A program made the position numbers and the translations under genes. 52,959 nucleotides of DNA from CAZLYF01 sp964586835 (GTDB lineage Bacteria; Bacillota; Clostridia; Christensenellales; Aristaeellaceae): NCBI GenBank assembly GCA_964586835.1, contig CAZPIC010000015.1, positions 1 to 52,959 of the forward strand, given 5' to 3'. The notes beneath the pieces are model-generated. The model did not search any database. It saw nothing but the letters and a program-made list of their open reading frames with translations, and had not been told where the DNA came from. Of this stretch, positions 7,476-16,297 are shown piece by piece (position 1 is the first letter of the stretch; the number at the start of each line of letters is the position of its first letter).

Positions 7476-8690
7476 TCAGCCTTGTTCTATACGCTTGCCG
7501 GAAGCAGTGAACAGGCGGTTAGGCAAATAGAGAATATAGGCCATATACGCGATGGACAGAACAACGAAGATGTAGTTGGAAGGATCCACCGAACCGAAAG
7601 TATAGTCATTAAGTCGCTGGACGCTCATGAGGGCAGAGTACAGGTTGACCACGATCGGGATGTGATAATCCCTCGGGTTTCCTTCCACCAGGCAGTACAG
7701 GATGGCGAACAGGCAGGCAAGCAGGTCGTATCGGCCCCGCATCCCAGGCAGAAAATAGGTTGTGTACAATATGAAAAGTAGCGCGATTCCCACATAGCCG
7801 CTTCTTTTTCCGAGATGTCGCTGATGGGCGTACAGAATGGATACCGCTAGAAAGAGGAAGGTCAGCGCGATTCCATAATAGCGCAGGTATTCGATTTGGA
7901 TGTCCAGATACAAAAATAGTGCATAAAAATTAAACACATTGGAGATATCAGCTGTCGGCCCGCTGCCGTACATCAGGGAGTAGAAGGTATTGTAAAGGGA
8001 ACCGCTGACGATCAGGTTCGGGAGGCTGCCCACCAGGAACGTTACCAGCATGATCCCCAGATGCCTGACGCTCAATTTTCGGTCCAGCCAAAGCAGGAAG
8101 ACAAACGGCAGCAGCATCAGGGCGGGGGATTTGAACAGGACTGCGACCGCGTAACATATGCTTGCCTTTGTTGGTTTTTCCTTTTTCAGGAGATAGCCGG
8201 ACAAAATAACGAAAAACAGGTAAATGCTGTCGTTTTGCCCATATATCAGCGTGCTCATCACGAGGTTGGGAAGGATTAGCACGCACAGAGATACCAGCTG
8301 CCAGTGGTCTTTGACCCCTTTTCTGTTCGCCGGCGCGAAATCCCTGACGAAGCGACCGCAGATATAGGCCAGAAGGATCTCAAAAACCAGATTCATCCCG
8401 TAAATCGTATACAGGGGAGACACCGGAAGATAGGACAACAGCGCAAAAAGAAGCTTGTACGCGACCCCATGGCTGACGGTCAGTGAACCCAGCCCCAGGA
8501 TCCCACCGTTTTGCTTGATGGTGTCAAACCAGTTTTGGATGGCTGCGTAGTCAACGGAAGCATGGCCAAAATCCAGGATATACCGAAGCTTCATCGCCAA
8601 AGTCATGAGGAAGAAGAAGGCGATGAGAATCTTTTTATAATGGGTTTCGATTGTCTTTCTCAGACGCTCATCAAGGGTGTGGTTTGGCAT
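7476..8690 (-). CDS. Polytopic membrane protein, GT-C mannosyltransferase-like (GT87/ALG-type)
   Basis: The 404-residue protein has about ten membrane helices. An early extracytoplasmic loop contains DYAAIQNWFDTIKQNGGILG, which fits GT-C donor-binding loops. Later, YGQNDSIYLFFVILSGYLL and AVLFKSPALMLLPFVFL resemble the QNDSIYL/FK pattern seen in ALG6/GT87-like enzymes. The ATG at 8690 is preferred to 8696 because GGAGGTGA lies 6 bases ahead of it. It follows licD on the same strand with a gap of 88 bases. The likely role is transfer of a hexose from a polyprenyl-phosphate donor to a surface glycan. The sugar is unknown. Confidence 0.65.
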   Translation of the reverse strand: MPNHTLDERLRKTIETHYKKILIAFFFLMTLAMKLRYILDFGHASVDYAAIQNWFDTIKQNGGILGLGSLTVSHGVAYKLLFALLSYLPVSPLYTIYGMNLVFEILLAYICGRFVRDFAPANRKGVKDHWQLVSLCVLILPNLVMSTLIYGQNDSIYLFFVILSGYLLKKEKPTKASICYAVAVLFKSPALMLLPFVFLLWLDRKLSVRHLGIMLVTFLVGSLPNLIVSGSLYNTFYSLMYGSGPTADISNVFNFYALFLYLDIQIEYLRYYGIALTFLFLAVSILYAHQRHLGKRSGYVGIALLFILYTTYFLPGMRGRYDLLACLFAILYCLVEGNPRDYHIPIVVNLYSALMSVQRLNDYTFGSVDPSNYIFVVLSIAYMAYILYLPNRLFTASGKRIEQG

Positions 8691-8778
8691 GAACATTCAC
8701 CTCCATTCCTGATTTGGGAGCGTGTGGCAGGCAGGGCTGGAGAGGGTTTTTACCCTGAACAGACCGCTCGGGGCCACG

Positions 8779-9588
8779 CTACTCATCCTGAAACGCTTCA
8801 AAATCGTGTAGACTCACTTGTTTCTCTTTCGGAGGCAGCGTCATGTAATCACCGAAAATGCTCGTCAGCCATTCGTGATAACCAACCGGAGCGAGAAACC
8901 TTCTGTTTTCAAACTCTACTTCGACCGTACCGGAAAACACCTGCTTGTGGACGATTTCCCCGAGGCCATGGCCCCATACGATGACGCCACAGTGATCAGT
9001 TCCTTTCCCGTTGTGTTTCTGTGAGAGCTGGTTGATCTTTACAGACATCCGGTAAGGGGACACGAAATAGAAGAGTCCTTTGCTCAGGACCAAAACAGCA
9101 TTTTTAATCAGGGACCTTTTGCCGCTGATGACGGGAGACTTCAGATCGATGACCGCACGCCGCCAGGTCTTGCGTCGGATAAGCCTTTGCTGGCCTGCCG
9201 GATCGTCGGGGCAGTCGTCGATGGGAAATACGTCGATGTTCACCCCAATTTCATGCTTTCCGAAGTTCACATTGGTTTCGATCATCCTGGTGTTCTTGCG
9301 GCAAAGCTTGGCAAAAGGGAAGGGCCACCACGTACAATGGTTGACCGAATACACCCTGTGAGCTTTGTCCTGTGCGTTGTAGGCTTTCAGGAACCTCTCG
9401 TACTCTGGCCTCAACATGGCGACGTCAATGTCGTCGTCCCAGGGGATGTAGCCACGGTGGCGGACCGCGCCGATCAGGGTCCCACCGCCAATAAAGTACC
9501 GGATCCCATTGTCCTCGCAGAAGCGGTGCAATTCCACCAGGATTTCTACCTGTATCCGCTTGACCTCGTCCAGCGTAAGCTTTTTCAT
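8779..9588 (-). CDS. licD: LicD-family phosphotransferase
   Basis: This 269-residue nucleotidyltransferase-fold enzyme belongs to the LicD group, which transfers phosphocholine, phosphoethanolamine or a similar phospho-substituent from a CDP-activated donor to glycans. The signature YFIGGGTLIGAVRHRG is followed by IPWDDDIDVAM, with the metal-binding acidic cluster at residues 51-55. The ATG at 9588 lies 9 bases after GGAGGT. It begins a two-gene minus-strand unit with the GT-C protein. No choline uptake or CDP-choline synthesis genes are in view, so the group transferred is open. The family call is firm. Confidence 0.87.
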   Translation of the reverse strand: MKKLTLDEVKRIQVEILVELHRFCEDNGIRYFIGGGTLIGAVRHRGYIPWDDDIDVAMLRPEYERFLKAYNAQDKAHRVYSVNHCTWWPFPFAKLCRKNTRMIETNVNFGKHEIGVNIDVFPIDDCPDDPAGQQRLIRRKTWRRAVIDLKSPVISGKRSLIKNAVLVLSKGLFYFVSPYRMSVKINQLSQKHNGKGTDHCGVIVWGHGLGEIVHKQVFSGTVEVEFENRRFLAPVGYHEWLTSIFGDYMTLPPKEKQVSLHDFEAFQDE

Positions 9589-9637
9589 GTAAAAATACCT
9601 CCAGACAAGGTTGCTTGGGGGCGTTGTTATGCGTAAT

Positions 9638-9667
9638 ACAGTACCGCTCCTGCGAAGGGCTTGTCAA
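9638..9667 (-). promoter_or_regulatory. Promoter for licD
   Basis: On the minus strand a consensus TTGACA (9667-9662) is followed after 18 bases by TACTGT (9643-9638). The start point would be near 9631, about 43 bases before licD. Confidence 0.55.
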
Positions 9668-10289
9668 TGGACAGCTCATTCGCTCAGGAATTGTTCATGA
9701 AAACAAGGATCAAACCCGATTTAAATCAAAGGAGAACGGAGATTGCATATCGAATCTTCATAAAGGGGTGTTGAAAATGCGATGCACTCCAAAGAAACGG
9801 TCTGAAACCGTTGATCCAACGCAAGATCGGAAGCAGGATCAGTCGCTGACAGATATCCTAACGCTGCGTATCCGAGCGAGGAAACGCTGTGCGAATTCGG
9901 AAGCTTCATGAAAGCGTGCGAAGCTGTGCAAGCAATACGGTCTCATGGGAGGAGAATCACCAGGCTTCGGCGGTCTATGGATCTGATCATGGTTTGAGCA
10001 TCCTCTGTAAGGCTGAACAGAGGGAGGGAGAAATCAGGACGAGACCTAAGCTGATGGGGCATTGCGGACCGGATCCCGAAGCTCTCCAGCGCATCTTCTT
10101 TCATCAGCCTGCCCTTTCATAAACAAGCCTTGTTCTTTCTCCCCATGCGTGAGCAGCCCGGTGAGGAGGAGGCGCGGCTTTGCCTGGCGCCACACAGCAT
10201 ACGCTGCACTAAGGGACAGCGAAGGCTGTTTACCAGGGCGCAACCTGCCGTGTGGCTACAGGGGTTTGTTTATCCTCCGAAGCAGCATC
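9668..10289. other. 620-base stretch without a recognisable gene
   Basis: Between the licD promoter and the end of the flippase gene there is no ORF with a family signature on either strand. The open frames present are short and lack good ribosome-binding sites. I see no transposase fragment, tRNA or clear terminator. It may be eroded coding DNA, but nothing in it can be named. Confidence 0.4.
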
Positions 10290-11804
10290 CTATCCTGCTT
10301 CTCCGCCATCGCCCTGACCGAGGGGCCTGTGCCTGCCGAGCGCCTTCATCAAGTGGGCGGCGATCCTGTCCCAGTCCTCCCTGGCAAGGAGCATCAGGAG
10401 GCCACAGTAGCAAAGGGCGCTGAGGACGATGGAAAACAGCCGCCATATAACGGATGACGACACCTGGTTCAGCACGAGGGCCGCAGCGAACATGAGCAGG
10501 GTGCACAGTGTGGGGTTTTTCAGATTGCGGAGGATCTCTCCCGCCTTGATACCTACCACGCGCTGCATGACCAGGAGACCCGGCAGGACCAGGTCCAGCC
10601 GCACGGCGGCCCGGGCGTACACCAAGGGCCAGAATCCGTGTCGGATCCCAAGCAGACAGGCTGGGACGATGAATGCAATGTCCAACAGTTGCAGGATCAA
10701 GGAAAGCCTGGGCCTGCCTTTGGCCCTGTACGCCTCGCTGTACAGGCTGACCATCACAACCCGCACCGCAGAGGTCAGGGCCCAGACGCCAACGATGTTG
10801 TTGGCCTCGGACCACCCGCTCCCAAAGAGGATCTGTACCGCGAGCTCACGCTGCACAAAGACGCCTGCGCCGATGGGGAAAATCAGGGTGGCGACGAGCT
10901 TCTGGGCGGAAAGGAAGAGCTGCCTGAAGCGTCTGTCATCGTTTTGCAGACGGGACAGGGATGAAAACAGCACCGGGGTGACAGAGGAGAGGATGACGAA
11001 CATCAGCGTGTTGACCATCGTCAGCGACTGGCGGTAGAGGCCAAGGTAATAGCTGTTGAGGGCGCTTGAGATGACAAACGCGTCAATCCAGGACGACAGC
11101 CATACGGCAAGCTGCTCGGCGATGGTCCACGAGCAGAAGGAAAACATCTCCTTCACGTAGCGGAAGCGGTAGAAGAGCGCGGGCTTCCAGGAGGAGCGTA
11201 GGCTCAAAAAGACCGCTTGAAAGAGCTGGCTGGCCAGGTTGCCAGCGATGATCGACCAGTAGCCTGCCCCCATCAGGGCAAAAGGGACCGTGACCAACAT
11301 AAAGATCAGGGCAGCGGCACTGCGGCTTTGAAACAGGGGCCTGAAGTCAAGTTTTCTTCTAAAGACAGCTGTCTGTACACTGGAAAAGGGGGTCATGAAT
11401 AGCTGCAAGCCGGCGCAGGCCATCACTGCCCCCAGGCCTTCGCTACCCACCAGGGCGGCAAGGGGGGTGCGAAAGAAGAAGATACCTCCCCACAGCAGGA
11501 CGGAGATAAGGAGGTTTGACCAGAAAGCGACGCTGGTCCTGAGGGCAAAGTCATCCTCGCCTGGAGACTGGTGCTGGATGACATATTTCTGGAAGCCGGA
11601 GTCGGCAAATATTTCCGCAAAGCTTGTGACCATCGTGACGGTTGCTACCACGCCAAAGGCCTCCTGGCTCAGAAGGCGGGCGAGAACCATGTTGGCAACG
11701 GGATAGATGATCTTTGCAAGGATCTCCGTCAGCGTCGACCATTTCGCTGCCGTGACGATCCTCTGCGTGTGAAGCGGAGAAGGGTTGCCATTGGGAGAAC
11801 TCAT
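10290..11804 (-). CDS. Polysaccharide flippase of the MOP superfamily (WzxC-like)
   Basis: The 504-residue membrane protein has about 12-14 helices. It begins with a pattern typical of the WzxC/TuaB branch: AAKWSTLTEILAKIIYP, VLARLLSQEAFGVVATVTM, and FADSGFQKYVIQHQ. This branch moves undecaprenyl-linked repeat units across the membrane. The ATG at 11804 is preferred to an upstream one at 11834 because AGGGGG lies 9 bases ahead and the start overlaps the stop of the GT4 gene as ATGA. The pair is therefore likely coupled. No Wzy-type polymerase was recognised in the window. The last 20 residues are polar and probably cytoplasmic. Confidence 0.85.
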   Translation of the reverse strand: MSSPNGNPSPLHTQRIVTAAKWSTLTEILAKIIYPVANMVLARLLSQEAFGVVATVTMVTSFAEIFADSGFQKYVIQHQSPGEDDFALRTSVAFWSNLLISVLLWGGIFFFRTPLAALVGSEGLGAVMACAGLQLFMTPFSSVQTAVFRRKLDFRPLFQSRSAAALIFMLVTVPFALMGAGYWSIIAGNLASQLFQAVFLSLRSSWKPALFYRFRYVKEMFSFCSWTIAEQLAVWLSSWIDAFVISSALNSYYLGLYRQSLTMVNTLMFVILSSVTPVLFSSLSRLQNDDRRFRQLFLSAQKLVATLIFPIGAGVFVQRELAVQILFGSGWSEANNIVGVWALTSAVRVVMVSLYSEAYRAKGRPRLSLILQLLDIAFIVPACLLGIRHGFWPLVYARAAVRLDLVLPGLLVMQRVVGIKAGEILRNLKNPTLCTLLMFAAALVLNQVSSSVIWRLFSIVLSALCYCGLLMLLAREDWDRIAAHLMKALGRHRPLGQGDGGEAG

Positions 11805-12889
11805 GAAATGCGCCCCCTGATGAACGTCTCCCATTCTTTTCCGATATGGAAGTATTCAAGTTTTTCTCTGACTGCAAGGGCCTTCTGCGCCATTCTCAAG
11901 GCCCGGGCGGGGTCTTCCAGGATGAAGGAGATCTTTCCGGCAAGCTCAGCTTCGTTGCCTATCTCAAACAGACAGCCGTTTTCCCCGTCGCTGATCAGCT
12001 CGGCAGCCACGCCTGAATCGAAGTCCGAACTGATGACAGGGATGCCGGCTGCCATAGCCTCAGCGAGTGCGTTTGGAAAACCCTCGAAGTCTGAAGACAG
12101 GACAAACAGTGCGGCGTCCGCATGTTTTACGATGGCGTCCTTTACTTCTCCCTCAAACACGACAGCCTCCTGAAGCTGAAGAGACGTGGCTAGGCGAAGT
12201 AACGGGTCTCTTAAGGGGCCAGTGCCGAAGATATGCAGCCGCACCTCAGGGTATACGGGCCTGACCCGGTGAAAGGCTCGGAGGAGTAACGCGTGGTTTT
12301 TTTGGTGAGTCAAGCGGCCTACACTGATGATTTTCAGGGGGTCCTTCGAGGTGATAAAGGCGCCGGGACCTCCTGTGGAGGATAAGGGGTTCATCAGGAC
12401 AGCGGTGTTGGTGAGCCAGCTGAAGTCCGGGCTTTCCATGACGCGCCTGCTCTGAAAGGCGACGCCTGCAATGCGCGGATACATCCATCTACGAAAGAGC
12501 CTATGAGACACAGGATACACTTGGGCGCTATTTCGAACGGAGGTAAAAACGGGCACACGCAGCAGCCGACAGCTCAGGATGACGGGTGCCTCGGAGTGAA
12601 ACAGAAAGACGAGAACTGCATCCGGTTTCAGGCTTTTAATGGCGCTGAACATGCGAATAAATATCTTCAAATGTACGAAGACCCTGCCCGCGAGGCTCAT
12701 GTCTATTCCGGGATCTGCCTTCAGCTTGAGACGGTGGACCTCGGGAAGCAGCGGATAGAAGTCAGAAGAAATATCCGTGTTGACGTAGTGTACCTCGTGG
12801 CCTAATTCCGAAAAGCAATTCGCCAGGGTAACCATGACCCTTTCAGAACCACCGGCGGAATTCGTCGCGATAACGCACATGATCTTCAT
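11801..12889 (-). CDS. GT4 family glycosyltransferase
   Basis: This is a 362-residue GT-B fold retaining glycosyltransferase. The N-terminal domain opens with MKIMCVIATNSAGGSERVMV, with the usual glycine-rich acceptor-side loop. The C-terminal domain carries KIISVGRLTHQKNHALLLRA, then FEGEVKDAI, and the nucleotide-sugar binding and catalytic region SSDFEGFPNALAEAMAAGIPVI. The family is close to the GalNAc- and glucosyl-transferases of exopolysaccharide clusters. The ATG at 12889 fits the conserved start; an upstream in-frame start at 12928 would add 13 residues without known conservation. It overlaps the flippase by four bases and would add a sugar to the lipid-linked repeat unit. Confidence 0.88.
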   Translation of the reverse strand: MKIMCVIATNSAGGSERVMVTLANCFSELGHEVHYVNTDISSDFYPLLPEVHRLKLKADPGIDMSLAGRVFVHLKIFIRMFSAIKSLKPDAVLVFLFHSEAPVILSCRLLRVPVFTSVRNSAQVYPVSHRLFRRWMYPRIAGVAFQSRRVMESPDFSWLTNTAVLMNPLSSTGGPGAFITSKDPLKIISVGRLTHQKNHALLLRAFHRVRPVYPEVRLHIFGTGPLRDPLLRLATSLQLQEAVVFEGEVKDAIVKHADAALFVLSSDFEGFPNALAEAMAAGIPVISSDFDSGVAAELISDGENGCLFEIGNEAELAGKISFILEDPARALRMAQKALAVREKLEYFHIGKEWETFIRGRIS

Positions 12890-13002
12890 GTCTGATGAAA
12901 CCGCCTTAAAAAGAAGCGGCGGGATCAACCCGCTGGCTTAAGACCGCGAGGAGCCGGAGCGACGCTTCCGTCAGACAGGCAACGCGGCGTATCCTGGATG
13001 AA

Positions 13003-13031
13003 AGCCTATCACTGCGGACAAGGGGTGTCAA
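13003..13031 (-). promoter_or_regulatory. Promoter for the GT4/Wzx operon
   Basis: On the minus strand TTGACA (13031-13026) is followed after 17 bases by TAGGCT (13008-13003), with a TGA extension ahead of the -10 box. Transcription would start near 12996, about 107 bases before the GT4 gene. Confidence 0.5.
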
Positions 13032-13051
13032 CGCGCACAGCCATACGCCTG

Positions 13052-13080
13052 TGGACCCGCGCCCGTGCCTGTGATAGATT
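13052..13080 (+). promoter_or_regulatory. Possible promoter for the 13135 glycosyltransferase
   Basis: TGGACC (13052-13057) and TAGATT (13075-13080) are 17 bases apart, with a TGA extension ahead of the -10 box. The gene start lies about 50 bases downstream. The boxes are moderate matches and lie back to back with the divergent GT4 promoter. Confidence 0.35.
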
Positions 13081-13134
13081 TCATGTGTGCCCGAAGGGTA
13101 TAAGGCCATGACCCGCACTTTAAGGGAGGCCGAC

Positions 13135-14130
13135 ATGCGCGTCTCGGTTGTGCTGGCTCTCTTCAATGGGGAGCGTTATCTCCGTCCACTGCTGGATTCG
13201 CTGCGTTTGCAGACGCAGCCTGCGGAGGAAGTTCTCCTTCTGGATGACGCATCGACGGACGACACGGTGCGCCTTGCGGAGCGATACATCCATGAATACC
13301 GCCTTTCACACTGGGTGCTGGAGCGAGGAAGCAGGAATCTTGGCTACATCCGCAATTTCGCTCTTGGAATCGGGAAGTCGCGGGGGGATGTGGTCTTTCT
13401 CTGTGATCAGGACGATGTCTGGGATCCTGTAAAGATCGAGACCTGCCTTAACGTGCTTGACCGGCATCCCGACGCAGTGGCTGTGTGTACGAACGTCCAG
13501 ATCATTGACAGCCAAGGCATGGCATCGAGCGTGCCACCCTCCGCGCTGTCGGCGATGCTTGGCCGTCTGGCGGAGAGGACACCGCAGGGAAGCGTGCGCA
13601 GGGTGTCTGGAACGCTTCTCAGGCCGCTGCCGCTGTTGTTGGAAAACGCAGCTCCAGGATGTACGCTGGCTTTCCGCAGGGAAGTTGGAGAGGCCTACTC
13701 TGCTTTCAAGCCGCATATCATCGCACATGACTGGGAACTTTGCATGATCGCCTCCGTTCAGGGAGGCCTATACTTCCTGAACAGCCCTCTTGTCAACTAC
13801 CGGCTCCACGACAGCAATGTTACAGGGCTGTTCAATGTAGCTGCAGCCGGGCATAGCTACAGGGAGCAGCGCCTCTTTCTACATGGGCATATCCAAAGGC
13901 AGTTTGAGACGCTGACGAAGTACCATCCCTATGCCAGACGCAAGGCCAAGCGTGTCTCACAGCTTTTTGCCAGCCGTGGCAAAATGCTCTCGGAGAAGCG
14001 GTGTTCGGACTGGCTTGCCATGTACAGGCATCCGGTGCTCTATGCCAGGCTATTTCCCACGAGCGCCTGGCTGGGCGATCTTGCAGCACTGCTGTGTCGC
14101 GAGCCAGGCACCGGAAAAATTGACCCATGA
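13135..14130 (+). CDS. GT2 family glycosyltransferase (rhamnosyltransferase-like)
   Basis: The 331-residue GT-A fold enzyme has MRVSVVLALFNGERYLRPLL at the start, then LLDDASTDDTV, the metal-binding LCDQDDVWDPVK, and a later AHDWELCMIAS. This pattern is typical of the rhamnosyltransferase-like GT2 enzymes of cell-wall and exopolysaccharide clusters. AAGGGAGG lies 6 bases ahead of the ATG at 13135, so the longer start at 13087 is rejected. It is a single gene on the plus strand between the divergent GT4 unit and the proline operon. The sugar is not determined by the sequence; rhamnose is a guess from family resemblance, and no rhamnose synthesis genes are in view. Confidence 0.85.
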   Translation: MRVSVVLALFNGERYLRPLLDSLRLQTQPAEEVLLLDDASTDDTVRLAERYIHEYRLSHWVLERGSRNLGYIRNFALGIGKSRGDVVFLCDQDDVWDPVKIETCLNVLDRHPDAVAVCTNVQIIDSQGMASSVPPSALSAMLGRLAERTPQGSVRRVSGTLLRPLPLLLENAAPGCTLAFRREVGEAYSAFKPHIIAHDWELCMIASVQGGLYFLNSPLVNYRLHDSNVTGLFNVAAAGHSYREQRLFLHGHIQRQFETLTKYHPYARRKAKRVSQLFASRGKMLSEKRCSDWLAMYRHPVLYARLFPTSAWLGDLAALLCREPGTGKIDP

Positions 14131-14149
14131 AAAAACCACGTGCTATACT
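14120..14149 (+). promoter_or_regulatory. Promoter for proBAC
   Basis: TTGACC (14120-14125) is followed after 18 bases by TATACT (14144-14149) with a TGC extension. It overlaps the end of the preceding glycosyltransferase gene. The predicted leader is about 115 bases. I see no T-box or known riboswitch pattern in it. Confidence 0.6.
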
Positions 14150-14271
14150 TGACACCGACAGAGACGCTGTAGGTTTTCTGCGTTTGCGGTGTGAGCATCC
14201 TGTCTTCCGGGCGGGAGCCGCCTTTTGGCAGGGATTTCGTGGTCGTAAGTTTTATTGAGGGAGAAGCTGCA

Positions 14272-15063
14272 ATGTGGGCAAAGGGCAGACGCGTGGTTGT
14301 CAAAGTGGGTACCTCCACCCTGATTCATACCTCTGGAAGGCCGAACTTCAGGGAGATGGAGGCGTTGGTCCGTGTCCTCGCGGAGCTGATGAACAAGGGG
14401 GTGCAGGTGGTCCTTGTCACTTCCGGCGCCATCGGCATGGGCATGGGCAAGCTGGGACTTCGGGAGAAGCCGAGGGACACGCCCGGAAAGCAGGCGGCTG
14501 CGACCGTGGGTCAGTGCGAGCTGATGCACATGTATGACAAGATGTTTTCCGAGTATGGCCACAAGGTTGGCCAGCTGCTGATCACCAGAAGCGATGTGGA
14601 GGATCCGGAGCGGCATGGTAACCTGGTGGCCACCTTTGAGAAGCTCTTTTCCTTCAATGTCGTTCCTATTGTCAATGAAAACGACGCGGTGGCTGTGGAG
14701 GAGATCGTGTATGGGGACAACGACAACCTTTCGGCCATTGTGGCCATCCTGGTGGGAGCAGCCGCGCTGATCATCCTGACGGACACGGATGGCCTTTACA
14801 GCGCCAATCCAAAGAAGGACAGGGAGGCGCGCCGCATTCCCGTGGTGGAGGAAGTCACCGAGGATATCCGGCGTCTTGCGGGCCGGGAAGGGGGCAGCCT
14901 GGGCACTGGCGGGATGGAGACGAAGGTGCATGCTGCGGAGGTGGCGACCCGAGCGGGCATCGATACCTTCGTCATCAACGGGACGCCGCCACAGAACATC
15001 TACCGGCTGATGGACGGAGAGGATTTGGGGACATACTTCAAGGCGGTGAAAAGAGATGCTTGA
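14272..15063 (+). CDS. proB: Glutamate 5-kinase
   Basis: ProB phosphorylates L-glutamate to gamma-glutamyl phosphate, the first step of proline synthesis. The 263-residue protein is an amino-acid kinase domain alone: RRVVVKVGTS with the phosphate-binding lysine at residue 11, LVTSGAIGMGMGKLG, PIVNENDAV, ILTDTDGLYSANP and GTGGMETKV. The C-terminal PUA domain present in the E. coli enzyme is absent, as in many Gram-positive forms. The ATG at 14272 has GGGAG 8 bases ahead; an earlier in-frame start at 14191 has no such support. It overlaps proA by 8 bases and heads a complete proline operon. Confidence 0.95.
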   Translation: MWAKGRRVVVKVGTSTLIHTSGRPNFREMEALVRVLAELMNKGVQVVLVTSGAIGMGMGKLGLREKPRDTPGKQAAATVGQCELMHMYDKMFSEYGHKVGQLLITRSDVEDPERHGNLVATFEKLFSFNVVPIVNENDAVAVEEIVYGDNDNLSAIVAILVGAAALIILTDTDGLYSANPKKDREARRIPVVEEVTEDIRRLAGREGGSLGTGGMETKVHAAEVATRAGIDTFVINGTPPQNIYRLMDGEDLGTYFKAVKRDA

Positions 15064-16297
15064 AGAGATGGGGAAGCGAGCCAGAGAGGCCGCGCAGAGA
15101 CTTGCACAGGTGGACGGCCAGCGTAGAGACGCTGTGCTTCGTGCGATGGCTGCGTCGCTGCGGGGGCGCGCGGAGGAAATCCTCGGGCACAATGCCCTGG
15201 ACATGGAGAAGGCCCGTCGCTCAGGGATGTCGGACGCCTTTTTGGATCGGCTGAGCTTGAACCACAAGCGGATCAACGACATGGCCGAAGGCCTGATCGG
15301 GGTGGCTGCACTGCCTGACCCGCTGGCCCGCATCCTTCATGAAGAGACAAGACCAAACGGGCTTCTGATCAGGCGGGTGCCTGTTCCCCTGGGCGTGGCG
15401 GCGGTGATCTATGAGGCACGCCCCAATGTGACGGCAGACGCTGCTGCGTTATGCATCAAGAGCGGCAATGCTGTGATCCTGCGTGGCGGAAAGGAGGCAG
15501 CGCGCAGCAATGCTGCCATCGCAGAGGTCCTGCGCGGGGCGCTTGCGGAGGAAGGTTTGCCCGAGGACGCTGTTCAATGGGTCCGAGACACCTCTAGGGC
15601 AAGCGCTGAAGCGCTGATGAGACTGCGGGAGAGCGTCGATGTGCTGCTGCCCCGGGGAGGACGGGACCTGATCCGCACCGTGCTTCAGAATGCTCGGGTT
15701 CCGGTGATCGAAACAGGAGAAGGCGTATGCCATATCTATGTGGACAAGAAGGCAGACCCCGCCATGGCTGCGGAGATCATCTTCAACGCCAAGACCTCAA
15801 GGCCGTCCGTCTGCAATGCAGTTGAGTGTATGCTGATTCACCGCGACGCATCCCAAAGAGCACTCCCCCTGATTGCGCAGAGGCTGGGAGCGGGAGGTGT
15901 CGTGATCCGTGGGGACGAGCGTGTTCGAGCCATCGTTCCTTTCGCCGAGGTGGCTGTGCAGGAGGATTGGGGGAAGGAGTACCTGGACCTCATCATTGCC
16001 GCAAGGATGGTGGACAGCATCGATGAGGCAATGGATCATATCCGCCTTTATGGTACTGGTCACAGCGAGGCCATCATTACCGAGGATACACAGGCCAGAG
16101 ACAGTTTCCTCAGCGCTGTAGACGCTGCTGCGGTGTATCATAACGCCTCCACGCGTTTCACAGACGGCGGGGAATTCGGCTTTGGCGCGGAGATTGGGAT
16201 CTCTACCCAGAAGCTGCATGCCAGGGGTCCGGTGGGCGTTGAGCAATTGACAAGTTACAAGTATGTCATCTGTGGTAACGGACAGGTCAGGGTATGA
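15056..16297 (+). CDS. proA: Gamma-glutamyl phosphate reductase
   Basis: ProA reduces gamma-glutamyl phosphate to glutamate-5-semialdehyde with NADPH. At 413 residues it is full length. It shows the aldehyde-dehydrogenase-like fold motifs YEARPNVTADAAALCIKSGN, VILRGGKEA, VLLPRGGRDLI, and the catalytic cysteine at about 253 in NAKTSRPSVCNAVE. The C-terminal part has NASTRFTDGGEFGFGAEIGI and RGPVGVEQLTSYKY, both typical of the family. Its start overlaps the end of proB and its stop overlaps the proC start (ATGA), so the three genes are probably translationally coupled. Confidence 0.96.
   Translation: MLEEMGKRAREAAQRLAQVDGQRRDAVLRAMAASLRGRAEEILGHNALDMEKARRSGMSDAFLDRLSLNHKRINDMAEGLIGVAALPDPLARILHEETRPNGLLIRRVPVPLGVAAVIYEARPNVTADAAALCIKSGNAVILRGGKEAARSNAAIAEVLRGALAEEGLPEDAVQWVRDTSRASAEALMRLRESVDVLLPRGGRDLIRTVLQNARVPVIETGEGVCHIYVDKKADPAMAAEIIFNAKTSRPSVCNAVECMLIHRDASQRALPLIAQRLGAGGVVIRGDERVRAIVPFAEVAVQEDWGKEYLDLIIAARMVDSIDEAMDHIRLYGTGHSEAIITEDTQARDSFLSAVDAAAVYHNASTRFTDGGEFGFGAEIGISTQKLHARGPVGVEQLTSYKYVICGNGQVRV

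Noticed and set aside
14156..14271. Riboswitch or T-box in the proB leader
   Set aside because: The leader is only about 115 bases and has no T-box sequence or recognisable aptamer; only ordinary GC-rich hairpins are visible.
14143..15333. 396-codon minus-strand ORF across proB/proA
   Set aside because: It is antisense to two certain genes and has no recognisable domain.
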